A stretch of DNA of 64,000 nucleotides from Sipunculus nudus (Eukaryota; Annelida; Sipuncula; Golfingiida; Sipunculidae). The position numbers and the translations under genes were made by a program. The DNA is taken from NCBI GenBank assembly GCA_026874595.1, contig CM049311.1, forward strand, positions 51,341,676-51,405,675. Direction: 5' to 3'. Of this stretch, positions 1 to 11,861 are shown piece by piece (position 1 is the stretch's first letter; each line of letters opens with the position of its first letter). Below the pieces are notes generated by a model. That model had not been told where the DNA came from, did no database searches, and worked only from the letters and a program-made list of their open reading frames with translations.

Positions 1-281
1 CAGGTTAAAACATGTGAACACTAAATCATGTAATTCACTTGCAAAAACCGTGAAAGCATGCATTTGAAACACATTGGTTTTTAAACCCAACATGTTAAAA
101 ACAATTGGACAAAATGGTAAAACGGTGTTTAAATTTGAACCACGGAACGTGTTTTCAGTTTTTGGAGTGAGGAAATAGCTTGCTTTATATTTTAAGGTAT
201 TAGGTTGTTGACATTGAGCCATTTGAGGACATTTTTAATCTGAAAAAATAACATATTCTAGCTCCTAAAATAAAAAAAAAA
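1..281. other. No recognisable feature
   Basis: AT-rich sequence with no convincing open frame, RNA gene or repeat that recurs elsewhere in the window. Confidence 0.5.
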
Positions 282-1082
282 AACAAGTGACCCATGGGCC
301 GTGACGCTCAGCCGACTGCAATGTTGACAATATGTCTATGCAACTCAATAAGATAATGTAGGTGGCATCATCGTTCATGCATATTAGCTTAAGTTCAACA
401 AGACCATAAGCACACCAAATTTGATGACAATCCAACGAGCCTTTCCTGAAAAATCTGGCATTTTGTGGGTATTTTGCATTATTTCTGGGGTGCTCAAACA
501 ACCCCAAAAACTCTTAGAATATGGGTAACAGTGACCCAATTTCGGGTTTCTGGGGAGAATTTTCGAGGAACTCCTAAGATGTCAAGTTAGAAGATTCTGG
601 GTCCAATGGTTATGATTTGTTCCCTAGTTTTGTTCAATTATTCTAGAGGGTGCTTATAAACCCCATAGCTCAAAGAATATGGCTAACAGAGACTTAATTT
701 CAGGTTTCCAAGGATATTTTCACGGACCTACCCGAATGTCAAGTTAGAAGATTCTAGGACCAACGGTTTCGATTTGTGACCTGTTAACAGACGACCGCAT
801 CTTTAAAGGTCTCGAAAATAGAGAAAACAAATGTGTAAAAATTCGAGAGAAAAAAAAATCTAAGTGATCCAGCTGACGAAACACTCCATGATCAATATGA
901 ATGCAAAAAATCATTTAATTATTCTGGGGGTTCCGAGCCCCATAGCCCAGAGAATATAGGTAACAGAGACCTAATTTCAGGTGTCTGAAGAGAACTTTTG
1001 AGGAAGACATAGGTTGTCAAGTGAGAAGATTCTAGGTACAATAATAATGATTTGTGACCTACTTTGGAATTTTCATTAATTC

Positions 1083-1102
1083 GGGGGGGGGGGGGGGGGG
1101 GG
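1083..1102. repeat. Poly-G tract within the core repeat
   Basis: A run of about 20 G. Similar runs occupy the same place in other core units (about 2041, 6731, 7105 and 38003), so they are an internal part of the repeat family rather than isolated artefacts. Confidence 0.8.
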
Positions 1103-2310
1103 TGTTTATAAGCCAAATAGCTCGAGAAATGGGAAACAGAGACCATAATCTAGGTTTTCAAGGAGATTTCTCATAGATCTCCCTGGATGTCAAGTTTCTG
1201 GGTCCAGGGGTTGTGATTTGTGCCCTGTTAATAGATGACTACATCTTAAAAGATCTAAAAAGAGAAAAAAAATTGCTAAAAAATCTAAAAAATCCAGGTG
1301 GCACCAACAGTCTGCAGGACCAGATAAAACAATCCATGTTGAATATGCATACAAATGGTGATAAATGCATAAGTTGTTCAGATACTGGAGCTTTTGTATG
1401 AAATTTTTTATTTATTCTGGAGGGTACTTCTGTGCCCCATAGCTCGGAGAATATGGGTAACAGAGACCTATTTAAAGGTTTCAAGGGAGATTTTTTCATG
1501 AACTTCCCTGAATGTCAAGTTAGAAGATTCCAGGTCTAATGGTTAAGTAGAGAAAAAATGCGTTAAATTAAAAAAATTCCAGGTGGCACAACCAGTCAGC
1601 AAGAACAGATGAAACACTCCATGATGAATTTGCATGCAAAGAATCAGGGTGATCAATGCATTAGTTGTTCAAACACTGGAGCTTTTGTATCAAATTTTTA
1701 GTTATTCTGGGGGGTAATTCTGGGCCCAATAACTCTTAGGATATGGATAACAGAGACCTAATTTCAGGCTTTCATGGCGATTTTGTATGGAGCTCCCAGG
1801 ATGTCATGTTAGAAGATTCCAGGTCCAATGGTTACGTTTTGTGCCCTATTAACATAAACCTCATCTTTGAAAGTATCAAAAATAAAAACATATATTGCGT
1901 AAAAATTAAAAAAAGGTGGCGCCACCAGTCTACAGGAACCTATGAAACACTTCATTATGAATATGAATGAAAAGAATAATGACGATCGATGCATTAGTTG
2001 GTCAGATACTTGAGCTTTTGTATCAAATTTTCCATTATTCGGGGGGGGGGTGTATTTCGAAGCCCCATAGCTCAGTGGTTATGGGTAACAGAGAACTAAT
2101 TTCAGGTTTCCAAGGAGACTATTCATTGGCCTCTATGCATGTCAAGATAAAGATTCTAGGTCCAGTCATGACGATTTGTGCCCTGTTAAAAGATGACTGC
2201 ATCTTTATAGGTCTCGAAAACAGAGAAAAAAATTGTAAAAATTGAAAAATACAAGTGGCGCCACCAGTCTGCAGAAACTAATGAAACATTCCATGACCAG
2301 TATCTATGCA

Positions 2311-2336
2311 AAGAATCATGGTGATCAATGCATTAG
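2311..2336 (+). repeat. Target-site duplication, left copy
   Basis: A 26-bp string (AAGAATCATGG...GCATTAG) identical to 6663-6688. On its left the core repeat is continuous; on its right the LINE begins. In other copies of the host repeat this string is followed directly by 'TTGTTCAGATAC', which is what follows the right copy. Confidence 0.9.
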
Positions 2337-2801
2337 ATACACAAACATCATTTTATCTATATTAAATTTCTTCTATTATTTTTGTTCACTGTGAAATTTC
2401 ACTGTTTACTTTGATATCTTTACAAGAGGGTTACTGACATTTCTCATGTGTAGTACTTAATATATGGCTATTACATACAAGCGGTTAAAATAGAGCTCAC
2501 TATCCACTGTCCATACTGGTGCAATGCGTTGAGTGGCGATCTTTTGCGTGTCACTGTATTTAGTGTTTCTTTGATGATGACTGGAACGGAAGTGTTCACA
2601 GTCGTACAGTGGCAGTTATGTGTAGTCGTCGGAACAGATTATATGTATGTTTTCTGTGTTTTTTATATGAAAATCGATCATAGACATGTTTGTTGCTGGG
2701 TACGTTCGCAAATAGTTATTATAGGTAAGGTATTTACTTTTGAGATTTATGGAATTTTTGCCTTGGCTAGTTATTTGATTTTTTTTCTCAACTGATTAAT
2801 A

Positions 2802-3860
2802 ATGGCTACAATAAATTTAATATCACTTAATGTTAGGGGGATGAGGGATAATGCAAAGAGGAGGGAAATTTTTCACCAGTTTCATATACATAACTATGAT
2901 TTAGTTTTATTACAAGAGACTCACAGTGTTAAGGCAGACGAAAACATTTGGCGAGCAGAAGGGGGGGCCGAAATCATATATTCACATGGATTAAATAATT
3001 CGAGAGGAGTCTGCATTTTATTCGATAAGAGACTAGACTATTACATATTTGATACCATAATCAGTGATACAGGTAGATACATTGTACTTGATATAAGGTT
3101 AGGTCAGCATCGTTTAACACTTGTTAATGTATATGGTCTGAATACAGACGATCCCAATTTTTTTGAGGGTTTGATGGTATTAATAGAAGGTGTTACAAAT
3201 GACCATCGGTTTATCGGTGGGGATTTTAATATTGTATTAAATGAAAAACTGGATAGAAAAGGTAAAGGCATAAATGCTCATTCAAAGAGTCAAACAGCTG
3301 TTAATTTTTGGATAGATGGGTTGGACCTTGTAGATATATGGAGGGATAAAAATCCAAATAAACGACAATTTACCTGGGAGAGGAGCCGACCATTTAGAAC
3401 AGCCAGTCGCCTGGATTTCTTTCTGGTCTCTTGGGGTTTATTGGGTTATATACATTACACAGACATTATTCACGGCTATAAATCGGATCACTCTGCAATT
3501 ACGTGTTCCATTATAATAAATGAACATAAAAGAGGGCCCGGCTTCTGGAAACTAAATTGTCAGCTGTTGAGAGATGAAAAATATATCGAATTGATCAAAA
3601 GAACCTTGATAGATACTATAAATTCAAACCCTAATACTGAGCCCGATCTTTTGTGGGAAACCATTAAGTGTAAAGTCAGAGGATCCTCTATATCATATAG
3701 TGCAAAATTAAAGAAAGAGCGATTGTCGGTGATAAAAATCTTGGAAACAAAATTAAACTTTTTGAAAGAGGAATTTGAAATTTCTGGAAATGAAAATATC
3801 AAAGAAGAATTAAATATAGTAGAATCTCAGCTAGAAAAAGTAATTGAAGAAAAAAACTAG
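2802..3860 (+). pseudogene. LINE ORF2, endonuclease domain (EEP/APE-like)
   Basis: A 352-codon open segment starting at an ATG. Endonuclease/exonuclease/phosphatase motifs occur in order: SLNVRG near residue 8, LLQETH (about 36-41, catalytic Glu), GGDFN (about 138-142), SRLDF (about 202-206) and SDHSAI (about 228-233, terminal catalytic Asp-His). The enzyme of this family nicks target DNA to prime reverse transcription. All catalytic motifs look intact. The frame is lost at about 3850, where the coding sequence continues in the next frame, so the protein is cut off before the RT. Confidence 0.9.
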
Positions 3861-5291
3861 AGGTGCCATGTTTAGGTGCAAGTTGAGATATTATGAAAAC
3901 GGTGAAAAACCTACCAAATATTTCTTAAATTTAGAAAAGCGGAATTTTAATAATAAATTGATAACTAAACTTCAAACTGATGGTGGTAATATTAATGAGC
4001 CCACGCTTATATTACAAAAACAAAAGGAATTTTATGAAAAGCTGTACTCACAAGATGTGTCTTCTCAGTATACACTCAGTGACATGTTTCATGGTGTGTT
4101 AGTTGATCAGCCGAGATTAAGCGAGGAAGACCAAGCTTTATGCGTTACCAAAATTACGGAAAATGAAGTTCTTAATTGCATTAATTCTTTTGCACGGGGA
4201 AAACGCCAGGATCAGATGGTTTACCAATAGAATTCTATCAAAAATTTTGGGAAATTTTAAAAGAACATCTCATGAATTGTTTTAATTACTGTTTAGACAG
4301 AAATAAACTTTCGATAACACAGAGACATGGAATACTTTTATTAATTCCAAAGAAAGGAAAAGATTTAAAATTGTTGAAAAACTGGCGCCCGCTAACTTTA
4401 TTAAATACCGGCTATAAAATTCTTACAAAATGTGTCGCTCTTAGGGTTAAAAAAATTTTACCTAATATTATTAATCATGACCAAACGGGAAAATCTGGAA
4501 TTAAAGCATATATAATGAGCGTCGATTTCGAAAAGGCATTTGATTTTTTAAGTCATGATTTCATTAAACAATCCTTAACATTTTTTAACTTTCCAAAATT
4601 GATAATTAACTGGATTCTGACATTTTACTATGACATATCAACCTGTGTGACAAATAATGGCTGGGCAAGTGTCTTTTTCCCTGTGTTAAGAGGGGTAAGG
4701 CAGGGGTGCCCCCTTTCTCCGTATATATTTATCTTATGCGTTGAAATACTAGCTATATTAATACGAAATAACCGCGAAATTCAGGGTATAAAGGTTAACC
4801 ATATAGAACATAAAATCAGCCAATATGCAGACGACACTATGCTGTTCCTTACTGGTGGTTGTCAAAGCATCGTAAAAGTATTAAGCCTTCTTAAACAATT
4901 TAAGTATGTTAGTGGTTTACACGTTAATGTTGATAAAACAGAGATTATGCCCATTGGTGACCACAGCCTTGATAAAACGGAGATCGAAGCATTAAATATA
5001 AAATGGACAAAAGGACCTCTGAGGTTACTCGGATTTTATCTAACACATAATTTATTTGATGTTTATGAAATAAATTTTCGACCAAAGATTAATGTGATGA
5101 AAAATTTAATTAACACATGGGCAAGTCGCAATTTAAGTTTAATGGGCAAAACTGTAATTTTTAAGTCCCAAATACTGTCCCAAATTATTCATCTATTGTC
5201 TTGTTTACCTAATCCACCAGAAAGTTATTTTAGGGAAATTCAAACTATTATGTTTAATTTTTTTATGGAAGAACGGCCCCGAGAGAATTAA
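3844..5291 (+). pseudogene. LINE ORF2, reverse transcriptase domain (frameshifted, internally deleted)
   Basis: Coding similarity runs in one frame from 3844 to about 4200 (KYFLNLEKRN motif), then shifts frame; GSDGLPIEFY is readable across the break before the frame that runs 4272-5291. RT motifs: NWRPLTLLNT (about 4380), SVDFEKAFD (about 4520), RQGCPLSPYIF (about 4700) and YADD at 4824-4835 (the metal-binding Asp pair). Between 'NHDQTG' and 'SVDFEKAFD' only about eight residues remain where the family usually has several dozen, so an in-frame deletion has removed part of the fingers. The open frame ends at 5291, next to another frameshift. Confidence 0.88.
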
Positions 5292-5301
5292 AAGAAATAT
5301 A

Positions 5302-6504
5302 TTGATCATGCCTAAAAACGAATGGGGCTTAAATCTGCCTGTTCCATCAGCTCTGGCCAAAACATTAAAACTAACCTGGATTAAAAGGTTGTATGATGGG
5401 AATCTTGAAACAGGCTGGAGACAAATTGTAGCATCAACATTTTATAAGCGGTTGAGTTTTATTTTTAAATGCAATTTGAAAAGTGAGGATAATACTGCTA
5501 TCAGGAGCAGGCTTGATAATTTTTGGGCGGAGGTGTTTGATATTTGGTGTAAGTTTAATTTTCATGAACCTGATGATATAGTTGATTATATTATGCAGCC
5601 ATTGTGGTATAACAGTTTGATTAAAATTGAGCAAAGGGTTATATTTTATTATGAATGGTTCCAGGCAGGTGTTATCTTAGTTAAAGATTTGATGACAAAA
5701 TGTAACAACAGATGGCGTCTCAAAACCTTAGATGAGTTGAGAACTGAATATGGTATATCTGTTAATTATCTTCGTTATTATGGTATAAAAGAGGCCATTG
5801 GGAAGAAATGGAGATCACGTATGAATCAATGTTCTGGAAATTTCATAAATGGATACAAATACGGAATAGATAGATTTTTAGCATCCAAAGATGTGAAGAG
5901 TAAGTGTTATACATACTTTGTTTCTCCCTTATATAATAACTTAAATGAGCCAGTACGATCATGGCAACACGATATGAACGAAATTAATATATCAGATATA
6001 CAGAATGCATGTAGAAAACTATACACAAATACTATATCAACAAAAATCAGGGTATTTCAGTATAAATTAATTTACAGGAGATTAACCTTAAACCCTTTTA
6101 TACATAAAATTGGTATAGTTGAGAACGGACTATGTACCTTCTGTCAGGAACAGCCTGAGACTGTTATGCATCTGTTCTGGAACTGCAGAATTGTAACAGA
6201 CTTCTGGGCAGATATTAAGAGATGGCTAGCAGATACCAATATTGATATATTAGATAACTTGATAAACGAAAATGTCATATTGTTTAACTGTTCAGATAAC
6301 TGGACTGCAAACTCTTTCTTACTTTATGCAAAATATTTTATATATGTTAGTAGATGTATGAAATCAAGCCCGAGGCTCACTGCTTTCAAAACAAATGTGA
6401 AGTACATACATAGACTTGAAAGACACATTGCGCACGGAAACGGAAAACTGAGTACCCATAAGGCAAAATGGCTTCCCCTTGAGGGACTCCTTTTGGACAG
6501 CTGA
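5302..6504 (+). pseudogene. LINE ORF2, C-terminal region with CCHC knuckle
   Basis: An open frame of 400 codons that continues the RT reading in a shifted frame (NEWGLNLPVPSALAKTLKLTW). It covers the thumb/connection and C-terminal part of ORF2. Near the end, at about 6134-6185, CTFCQEQPETVMHLFWNC fits the C-X2-C-X7-H-X4-C nucleic-acid-binding knuckle typical of L1/Tx1 ORF2 proteins. The stop at 6502-6504 is followed by a short 3' UTR, AATAAA and poly-A, so this is probably the genuine ORF2 end. Confidence 0.85.
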
Positions 6505-6662
6505 TAATACGCAGCAGCAACCAGTTTGATTTTGTATGTATATTTTATGTTTATGTATATTGTACGTCTTTTGTGTAAATAGACCATCCGGGTCTATTGT
6601 GTCACTTGTGTTTGTAATATTTGAATGTCTTTTTTGTTTGAATAAAAAAAAAAAAAAAAAAA

Positions 6663-6688
6663 AAGAATCATGGTGATCAATGCATTAG
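6663..6688 (+). repeat. Target-site duplication, right copy
   Basis: Identical to 2311-2336. It directly follows the LINE poly-A and is followed by the uninterrupted host repeat. The first two A bases overlap the poly-A tail, so the true duplication is 24-26 bp. Confidence 0.9.
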
Positions 6689-7575
6689 TTGTTCAGATAC
6701 TTGAGCTTTTGTAACACATTTTCCATTATTCGGGGGGGGGGGGGGTTAATTCGAAGCCCCATAGCTCAGTTGTTATGGGTAACAGAGAACTATTTTCTGG
6801 GTTTCCAAGGAGATCTTTCATGGGCCACCCTGCATGTCGAGATACAAGATTCTAGGTCCAGTCATGACGATTTGTGCCCTGTTAACAGATGGCCACATCA
6901 TTATATGTCTTAAAAACAGAGAAAAAAAATCGTATAAAATAAAAAAAATACAGGTAGCGCCACCAGTTTGCAGAAACTGATGAAACATCCCATGAATAAT
7001 ATATACCATTAGTTGTTCAGATACTTGAAAAAAAAAGAATCATGGTGATCAATGCATTAGTTGTTCAGATACTTGAGCTTTTGTAACATATTTTCCATTA
7101 TTCCGGGGGGGGGGGGGGGGGTAATTCGAAGCCCCATAGCTCAGAGTTTATGGGTAACAGAGACCTTATTTTGGGTTCCCAAGGAGACTTTTTATGGGTT
7201 TCTCTTCATTTCAAGGTAGAAGATTCTAGGTCCAGTCGTTAAGATCTGTTCCCTGTTAACAGATGACCGCGTATTTTAAGACGTCAAAAAAGTGAAGAAA
7301 AAAATACAATGGCACCACCAGTCTGCAGAAACTGATGAAACACTCAATAATCAATATCCATGCAAAGAATCATAAGGGTCGCTAGATTAGTTTATTCTGA
7401 TACTTCAGCTTTTGTATAAAATTTTCCTTTACTTCGGAGCCCCATAGCTCAAAATATATGGGTAACAGAGACCTAATTTCAGGTTACTAAGGAGATCTCC
7501 CATGGACCTCTCTGGATGTCAAGTTAGAAGATTCCAGGTCCAGCGGTTTCGATTTGTGTCTGGTTATTGGACAAG

Positions 7576-7907
7576 GTTAATTTATTTCCCAGATATGTAA
7601 GAATTCTTTGAAGGAATCGGGACAAGAGCACATATTAGCAACAATATTGCAGACCTGATTCCATTAGCAAAAAAAAAAAAAAAAAAACTGTTAATACGTA
7701 AAACATTTTTTTTGGCGTGCTCTTGAGAAGAATCGGATTAAAATAATGGAAAATCAGAACTACAGTTCACAGTACCTTACACAAAAATAATTTACATATT
7801 CTAGATACATGGAAAGTATTAAGTTTTAAGAATGTGACGATTTGCATCATCCTAAAAAAAGACCGTCACGTAATCCGCCAGCTTTAAGTACTTATCTGCG
7901 GGATCAT
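7576..7907. other. No recognisable feature
   Basis: AT-rich spacer with an A-run near 7669-7687. Nothing coding or repeated was seen. Confidence 0.4.
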
Positions 7908-8040
7908 TTTTAGCTCAGCTGACTATAAGTCATCTGAGCTATAGTCGTGGTCCATTGTCCGTCGTCCGTCCGTCTGTCTGTCCGTCCGTCTGTCCGTCCG
8001 TCCGTCCGTCTGTCCGTCTGGATGTCCGTCCGTAAGACTG
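7908..8040 (-). mobile_element. HINE-like terminal hairpin plus GTCC/GTCT microsatellite (copy B, hairpin end)
   Basis: TTTTAGCTCAGCTGAC is followed by a short loop and GTCATCTGAGC, an imperfect hairpin of about 10 bp per arm. A tetranucleotide tract of GTCC/GTCT units (about 7958-8035) follows directly. The same hairpin-plus-microsatellite end occurs at 18256 and 49819 and, reversed, at 38583. The matching opposite terminus lies at 13965-14004, so 7908-14004 may be one expanded or composite element on the - strand. Confidence 0.65.
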
Positions 8041-9300
8041 GCACGTTTCGACACTGTTAGACCTACGAATCTGAAATTCGGCATACAGTTAGATGTCCCC
8101 AAAATCTCCTACCATGCCGAAAATTGGGTCAATAGGACTTCGTTCCTTCGAGATATTAAGGAAAAGCCTCATTTTTTTATTAGAAATCTATTTTCACACT
8201 TCAGGACTGCCTAATATCAAAACCACTCATCTGGTTTTCTTCATATTTACCATTAATGTTCCTCTATATAGTTCCTATGTACATGCCAGATATTAAGTCA
8301 GTATTATATAATTTAAAAAAGGTATAGGCCCAAACATTATGGACTTTGTAAAAAAATCAGGAAGATATTTGGTCACTTGAGACCAAAAGTGTTAAAGGTA
8401 GGGACTTTTTTCCAGTAATACGTACACTTTAATTAATCAAAATTTAATTGTATACCAAAAATTAGATAAAAATCTGGTAAATTTTTTTAAATATTGGCAA
8501 AAATATATAATTTGTACCTTAAATTTTGCCCAACTTTGGCCACGGCACATTTTTTTCCTGTAAGTACTGTGGATTTAATTTTCACAGCATGTATACATAA
8601 GGATTTAATCTGTTTAAATCTGAAATTTGAAAATAAAAGCTGCAAAATTAGGCTAGTTATTGAATTTTTTGGAGGCTCTTGTCGTATTCCCTTACATTGT
8701 CAAGCAGTCCACTTCGATGACTGTAGGTCATTCAGTGCACATCTCTATGCTCCCCAGGCTGTTGGCATAATTTTAGATGTCCCCAAAATCTCCTACCATA
8801 ACGAAAATTGGGTCATTAGGACTTCGTTCCTTCGAGATATTAAGGAAAAAACTCCATTTTCCATAAAAAAAGCCATTGTTACACTTCAAGGCTGCCTAAT
8901 ATCAAAACCACTGATCTGTTTTTGATCGTATATATAGTAATCACATTCTTTCATACATTTTCTATGAACTTACCAAAATTAGGTCAGTATTGGGTATTAT
9001 TTTGAAGTTATGGGCAAAACATAATGCAATTTTTTAAAGAATCAGGAAATATATTTACTCACCTAACATGAGAATTGCTGAACCTAGAGACTTTTTTTCA
9101 GGAATATAACTTTATTTAATCAAGATTCAATTGTTTACCCAAAATTAGATCTGAATTTTGCAAATATTTCAAGTTATTAGCATAAATAAAATTTCAATAC
9201 CTTAAATTTTGTCCAACATTGGCCCTGTTGATTTAATTTTCACAGCATATATACATAAGGATTTAATCTTTTAAAATTTGAAATTTCAAAGAAATTGATT
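8041..9300. repeat. Two diverged direct repeats, unit about 0.68 kb
   Basis: The block starting AGATGTCCCCAAAATCTCCT at 8091 recurs at 8775 (offset 684). A second shared block, 'CATAAGGATTTAATCT', is offset about 657. The copies have diverged by substitutions and indels. They directly follow the microsatellite end of copy B and probably form its repeat core. Short open frames here are read-through of the repeat, not genes. Confidence 0.6.
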
Positions 9301-10370
9301 GGAAAGAATAGCTTTTATTCATGTTTTCATACACCATGTCAAGTGCTGTTTACATCTAGCCCACCTAGTAGTACAGCCTTCACTTGCATTATGTAACCCA
9401 CCCCAGGCAGCTTGCCTTGGGTCAGCTTAGCCACTACCAGCAGGCTTCCCCCCTGCCCTGCCCCCCCCCCCCCCCCCCCAGATGGTGCATAAACTAGATG
9501 AATGTTATTATTTTCTGTATTTGATTCATTCTTATTCCAGGCTATGCTAAATTTTAGATTTTGTATTGTACCACCAGGGTTACAATGATTAAAGTGTACA
9601 TTTAATTGTGTCCACAAAGTGGTGTATTGCTATGAAAGTGTGGATGTTTATGAGATAAGTAATTCGTTACTTCAGAGGAGTAAAAACTTCACCAGGTGTG
9701 AAATTGACTATTAATTCCAGTAATAAATTAAAACTGGGATAGTAATTAGCACAATGATATTGTTTGTCCCTCATTCAACCAACAGTGTGTATACTTTATT
9801 TGAAAAGATGTTTTATTTTATCAAATTTACTGAATCTTTTATTTTATTTTGGTGAATAAAATTAAGCATGTACTGAAAACTCCAATGTGCAAAACTTTTT
9901 AATAGTGATTCAAGGAATATTCTTGTTGATGCCATGTTATGGCATTATTTTCTTTTAAATTCAGTTGAAACATTTATGGTTTAAAATAATAAAATATATG
10001 TGTATGCATAATATGACCCAATATGAGCTACACTCTGGATATATGATGATTGCAACTTTTGCAACAATTCTAATATTTTAACTTATAGTTTCAGTTTTTT
10101 ACTCTGTATATATAATGATTGCAACTTTTGCAACAATTCTAATATTTTAACTTATATTTTCAGGTTTTTTTTTAAATTATAAAACCTGTAAATAAAAAAA
10201 TGATTCAGATAAAAACTTCTTAATGGAAAAAGTGGATATGTTTAAAAAAAAATAGGCTTATATATAAACTTAAATGCATTATTCCCCTGAAAGTTAAATA
10301 AAGGTATTAGTCCATTCTGTCCACTTGCCTGTCCATCTGTAAATTTTCATATGCATTACAGTATCTCAAA
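9301..10370. other. AT-rich stretch with a C-run and a 69-bp duplication
   Basis: No gene seen. A run of about 19 C lies at 9461-9479. A 69-bp block (ATTGCAACTTTTGCAACAAT and flanks) is present twice in tandem at about 10032-10163. Confidence 0.5.
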
Positions 10371-11826
10371 ACTTTTACTGTTTTTCTTCATGACAGTCTT
10401 GTCAGAGTATTAGTTTGCAATCATATATTTAGAACAACCATAACCAAGTAGGAGGGCCCCTTTCCTCTTAGCTTTTCATATTCTTATATAAATGAAAAAC
10501 ATTACAATAGAATATTTCTACATCCACCTTCGTGCTGCCCTCACTTTTCCCTTCTCCGAACCCCATCCCAAAGTCAGCCTCAGTAAGCAAAAACAAGATG
10601 AATCAGATATATTCATACTTTAATATTTTGTATAACTATTCGTCCATAGGTACCTATGTACATGCCAGAAATTATGTCAATATTGTGTAATATGTAGACA
10701 TAGTGGGCATCACAATAATGTACCTTGTCAAGACTAAAGAGATATTGTGTCATACAGTCACAAATTCATAAATCACTTCATCAGCATAGTTAATCATAAC
10801 ATCATATCTGTCAAATTGAAAGCTTGCATTTACTGTTTTTTACTTCATGACAGTCTTGTCAGAGTATTAGTTTGCAATCATATATTTAGAACTTTACTAT
10901 AACCAAGTAGGAGGGCCCCTTTCCTCTTAGCTTTTCATATTCTTATATAAATGAAAAACATTACAATAGAATATTTCTACATCCACCTTCGTGCTGCCCT
11001 CACTTTTCCCTTCTACGAACCCCATCCCAAAGTCAGCCTCAGTAAGCAAGAACAAGATGAATCAGATATATTCATACTTTAATATTTTGTATAACTATTC
11101 GTCCATAGGTACCTATGTACATGCCAGAAATTATGTCAATATTGTGTAATATGTAGACATAGTAGGCATCACAATAATGTACCTTGTCAAGACTAAAGAG
11201 ATATTGTGTCATACAGTCACAAATTCATAAATCACTTCATCAGCATAGTTAATCATAACATCATATCTGTCAAATTGAAAGCTTGCATTTACTTTTTTTT
11301 ACTTCATGACAGTCTTGTCAGAGTATTAGTTTGCAATCATATATTTAGAACTTTACTATAACCAAGTAGGAGGGCCCCTTTCCTCTTAGCTTTTCATATT
11401 CTTATATAAATGAAAAACATTACAATAGAATATTTCTACATCCACCTTCGTGCTGCCCTTACTTTTCCCTTCTACGAACCCCATCCCAAAGTCAGCCTCA
11501 GTAAGCAAGAACAAGATGAATCAGATATATTCATACTTTAATATTTTGTATAACTATTCGTCCATAGGTACCTATGTACATGCCAGAAATTATGTCAATA
11601 TTGTGTAATATGTAGACATAGTAGGCATCACAATAATGTACCTTGTCAAGACTAAAGAGATATTGTGTCATACAGTCACAAATTCATAAATCACTTCATC
11701 AGCATAGTTAATCATAACATCATATCTGTCAAATTGAAAGCTTGCATTTACTGTTTTTTACTTCATGACAGTCTTGTCAGAGTATTAGTTTGCAATCATA
11801 TATTTAGAACTTTACTATAACCAAGT
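10371..11826. repeat. Tandem repeat, 459-bp unit, about three copies
   Basis: The marker TGACAGTCTTGTCAGAGTAT occurs at 10391, 10848, 11307 and 11766, spacing 457-459 bp. Copies differ by only a few bases (for example GGGCATCACA/AGGCATCACA, and small changes in a T-run), so amplification is recent. The array is broken after 11826 by another repeat element and resumes at about 13467. No reading frame is conserved along the unit. Confidence 0.85.
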
Positions 11827-11861
11827 AAAGTATAATAAGTAAAGTAAAGTATTTAATATTT

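Larger units (their letters stand above)
2337..6662 (+). mobile_element. L1/Tx1-type non-LTR retrotransposon, 5'-incomplete, ends in poly-A
   Basis: The element is bounded by a 26-bp target duplication and ends in an A tract (about 6642-6664) directly after an AATAAA. It has about 465 bp of leader with no convincing ORF1, then one broken ORF2: endonuclease, reverse transcriptase and a C-terminal CCHC knuckle. The missing ORF1 suggests 5' truncation during target-primed reverse transcription, which still leaves a target duplication. The domain order (apurinic-type endonuclease, RT with YADD, C-terminal C-X2-C-X7-H-X4-C) fits the L1/Tx1 group. It cannot be active: the coding frame is shifted at about 3850, 4200 and 5275, and part of the RT is deleted. 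Confidence 0.9.
282..7575 (+). mobile_element. HINE/pearl-like dispersed repeat, copy A (split by a LINE)
   Basis: The left end (from 282) carries the family terminus AAGTGACCCATGGGCCGTGA, which recurs at 37447 and, reversed, at 20252 and 14004. The body is a run of diverged tandem units of about 280-340 bp built from recognisable blocks: a 'TAACAGAGACCTAATTTCAG' block, an 'AGAAGATTCTAGGTCCA' block, a 'GTGCCCTGTTAACAGATGA' block, a 'GGCGCCACCAGTCTGCAG' block and a homopolymer G run. The LINE at 2337-6662 interrupts it, and the units resume at 6663. The usual GTCC-rich microsatellite and hairpin end are missing; similarity fades near 7575, so the 3' end looks truncated. It is non-coding. By analogy with pearl/HINE elements it would be a non-autonomous Helentron relative; that assignment is inference. 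Confidence 0.6.

Noticed and set aside
2529-2795. ORF1 of the LINE (88 codons)
   Set aside because: Hydrophobic, no coiled coil, RRM or zinc knuckle; most likely 5' leader sequence.
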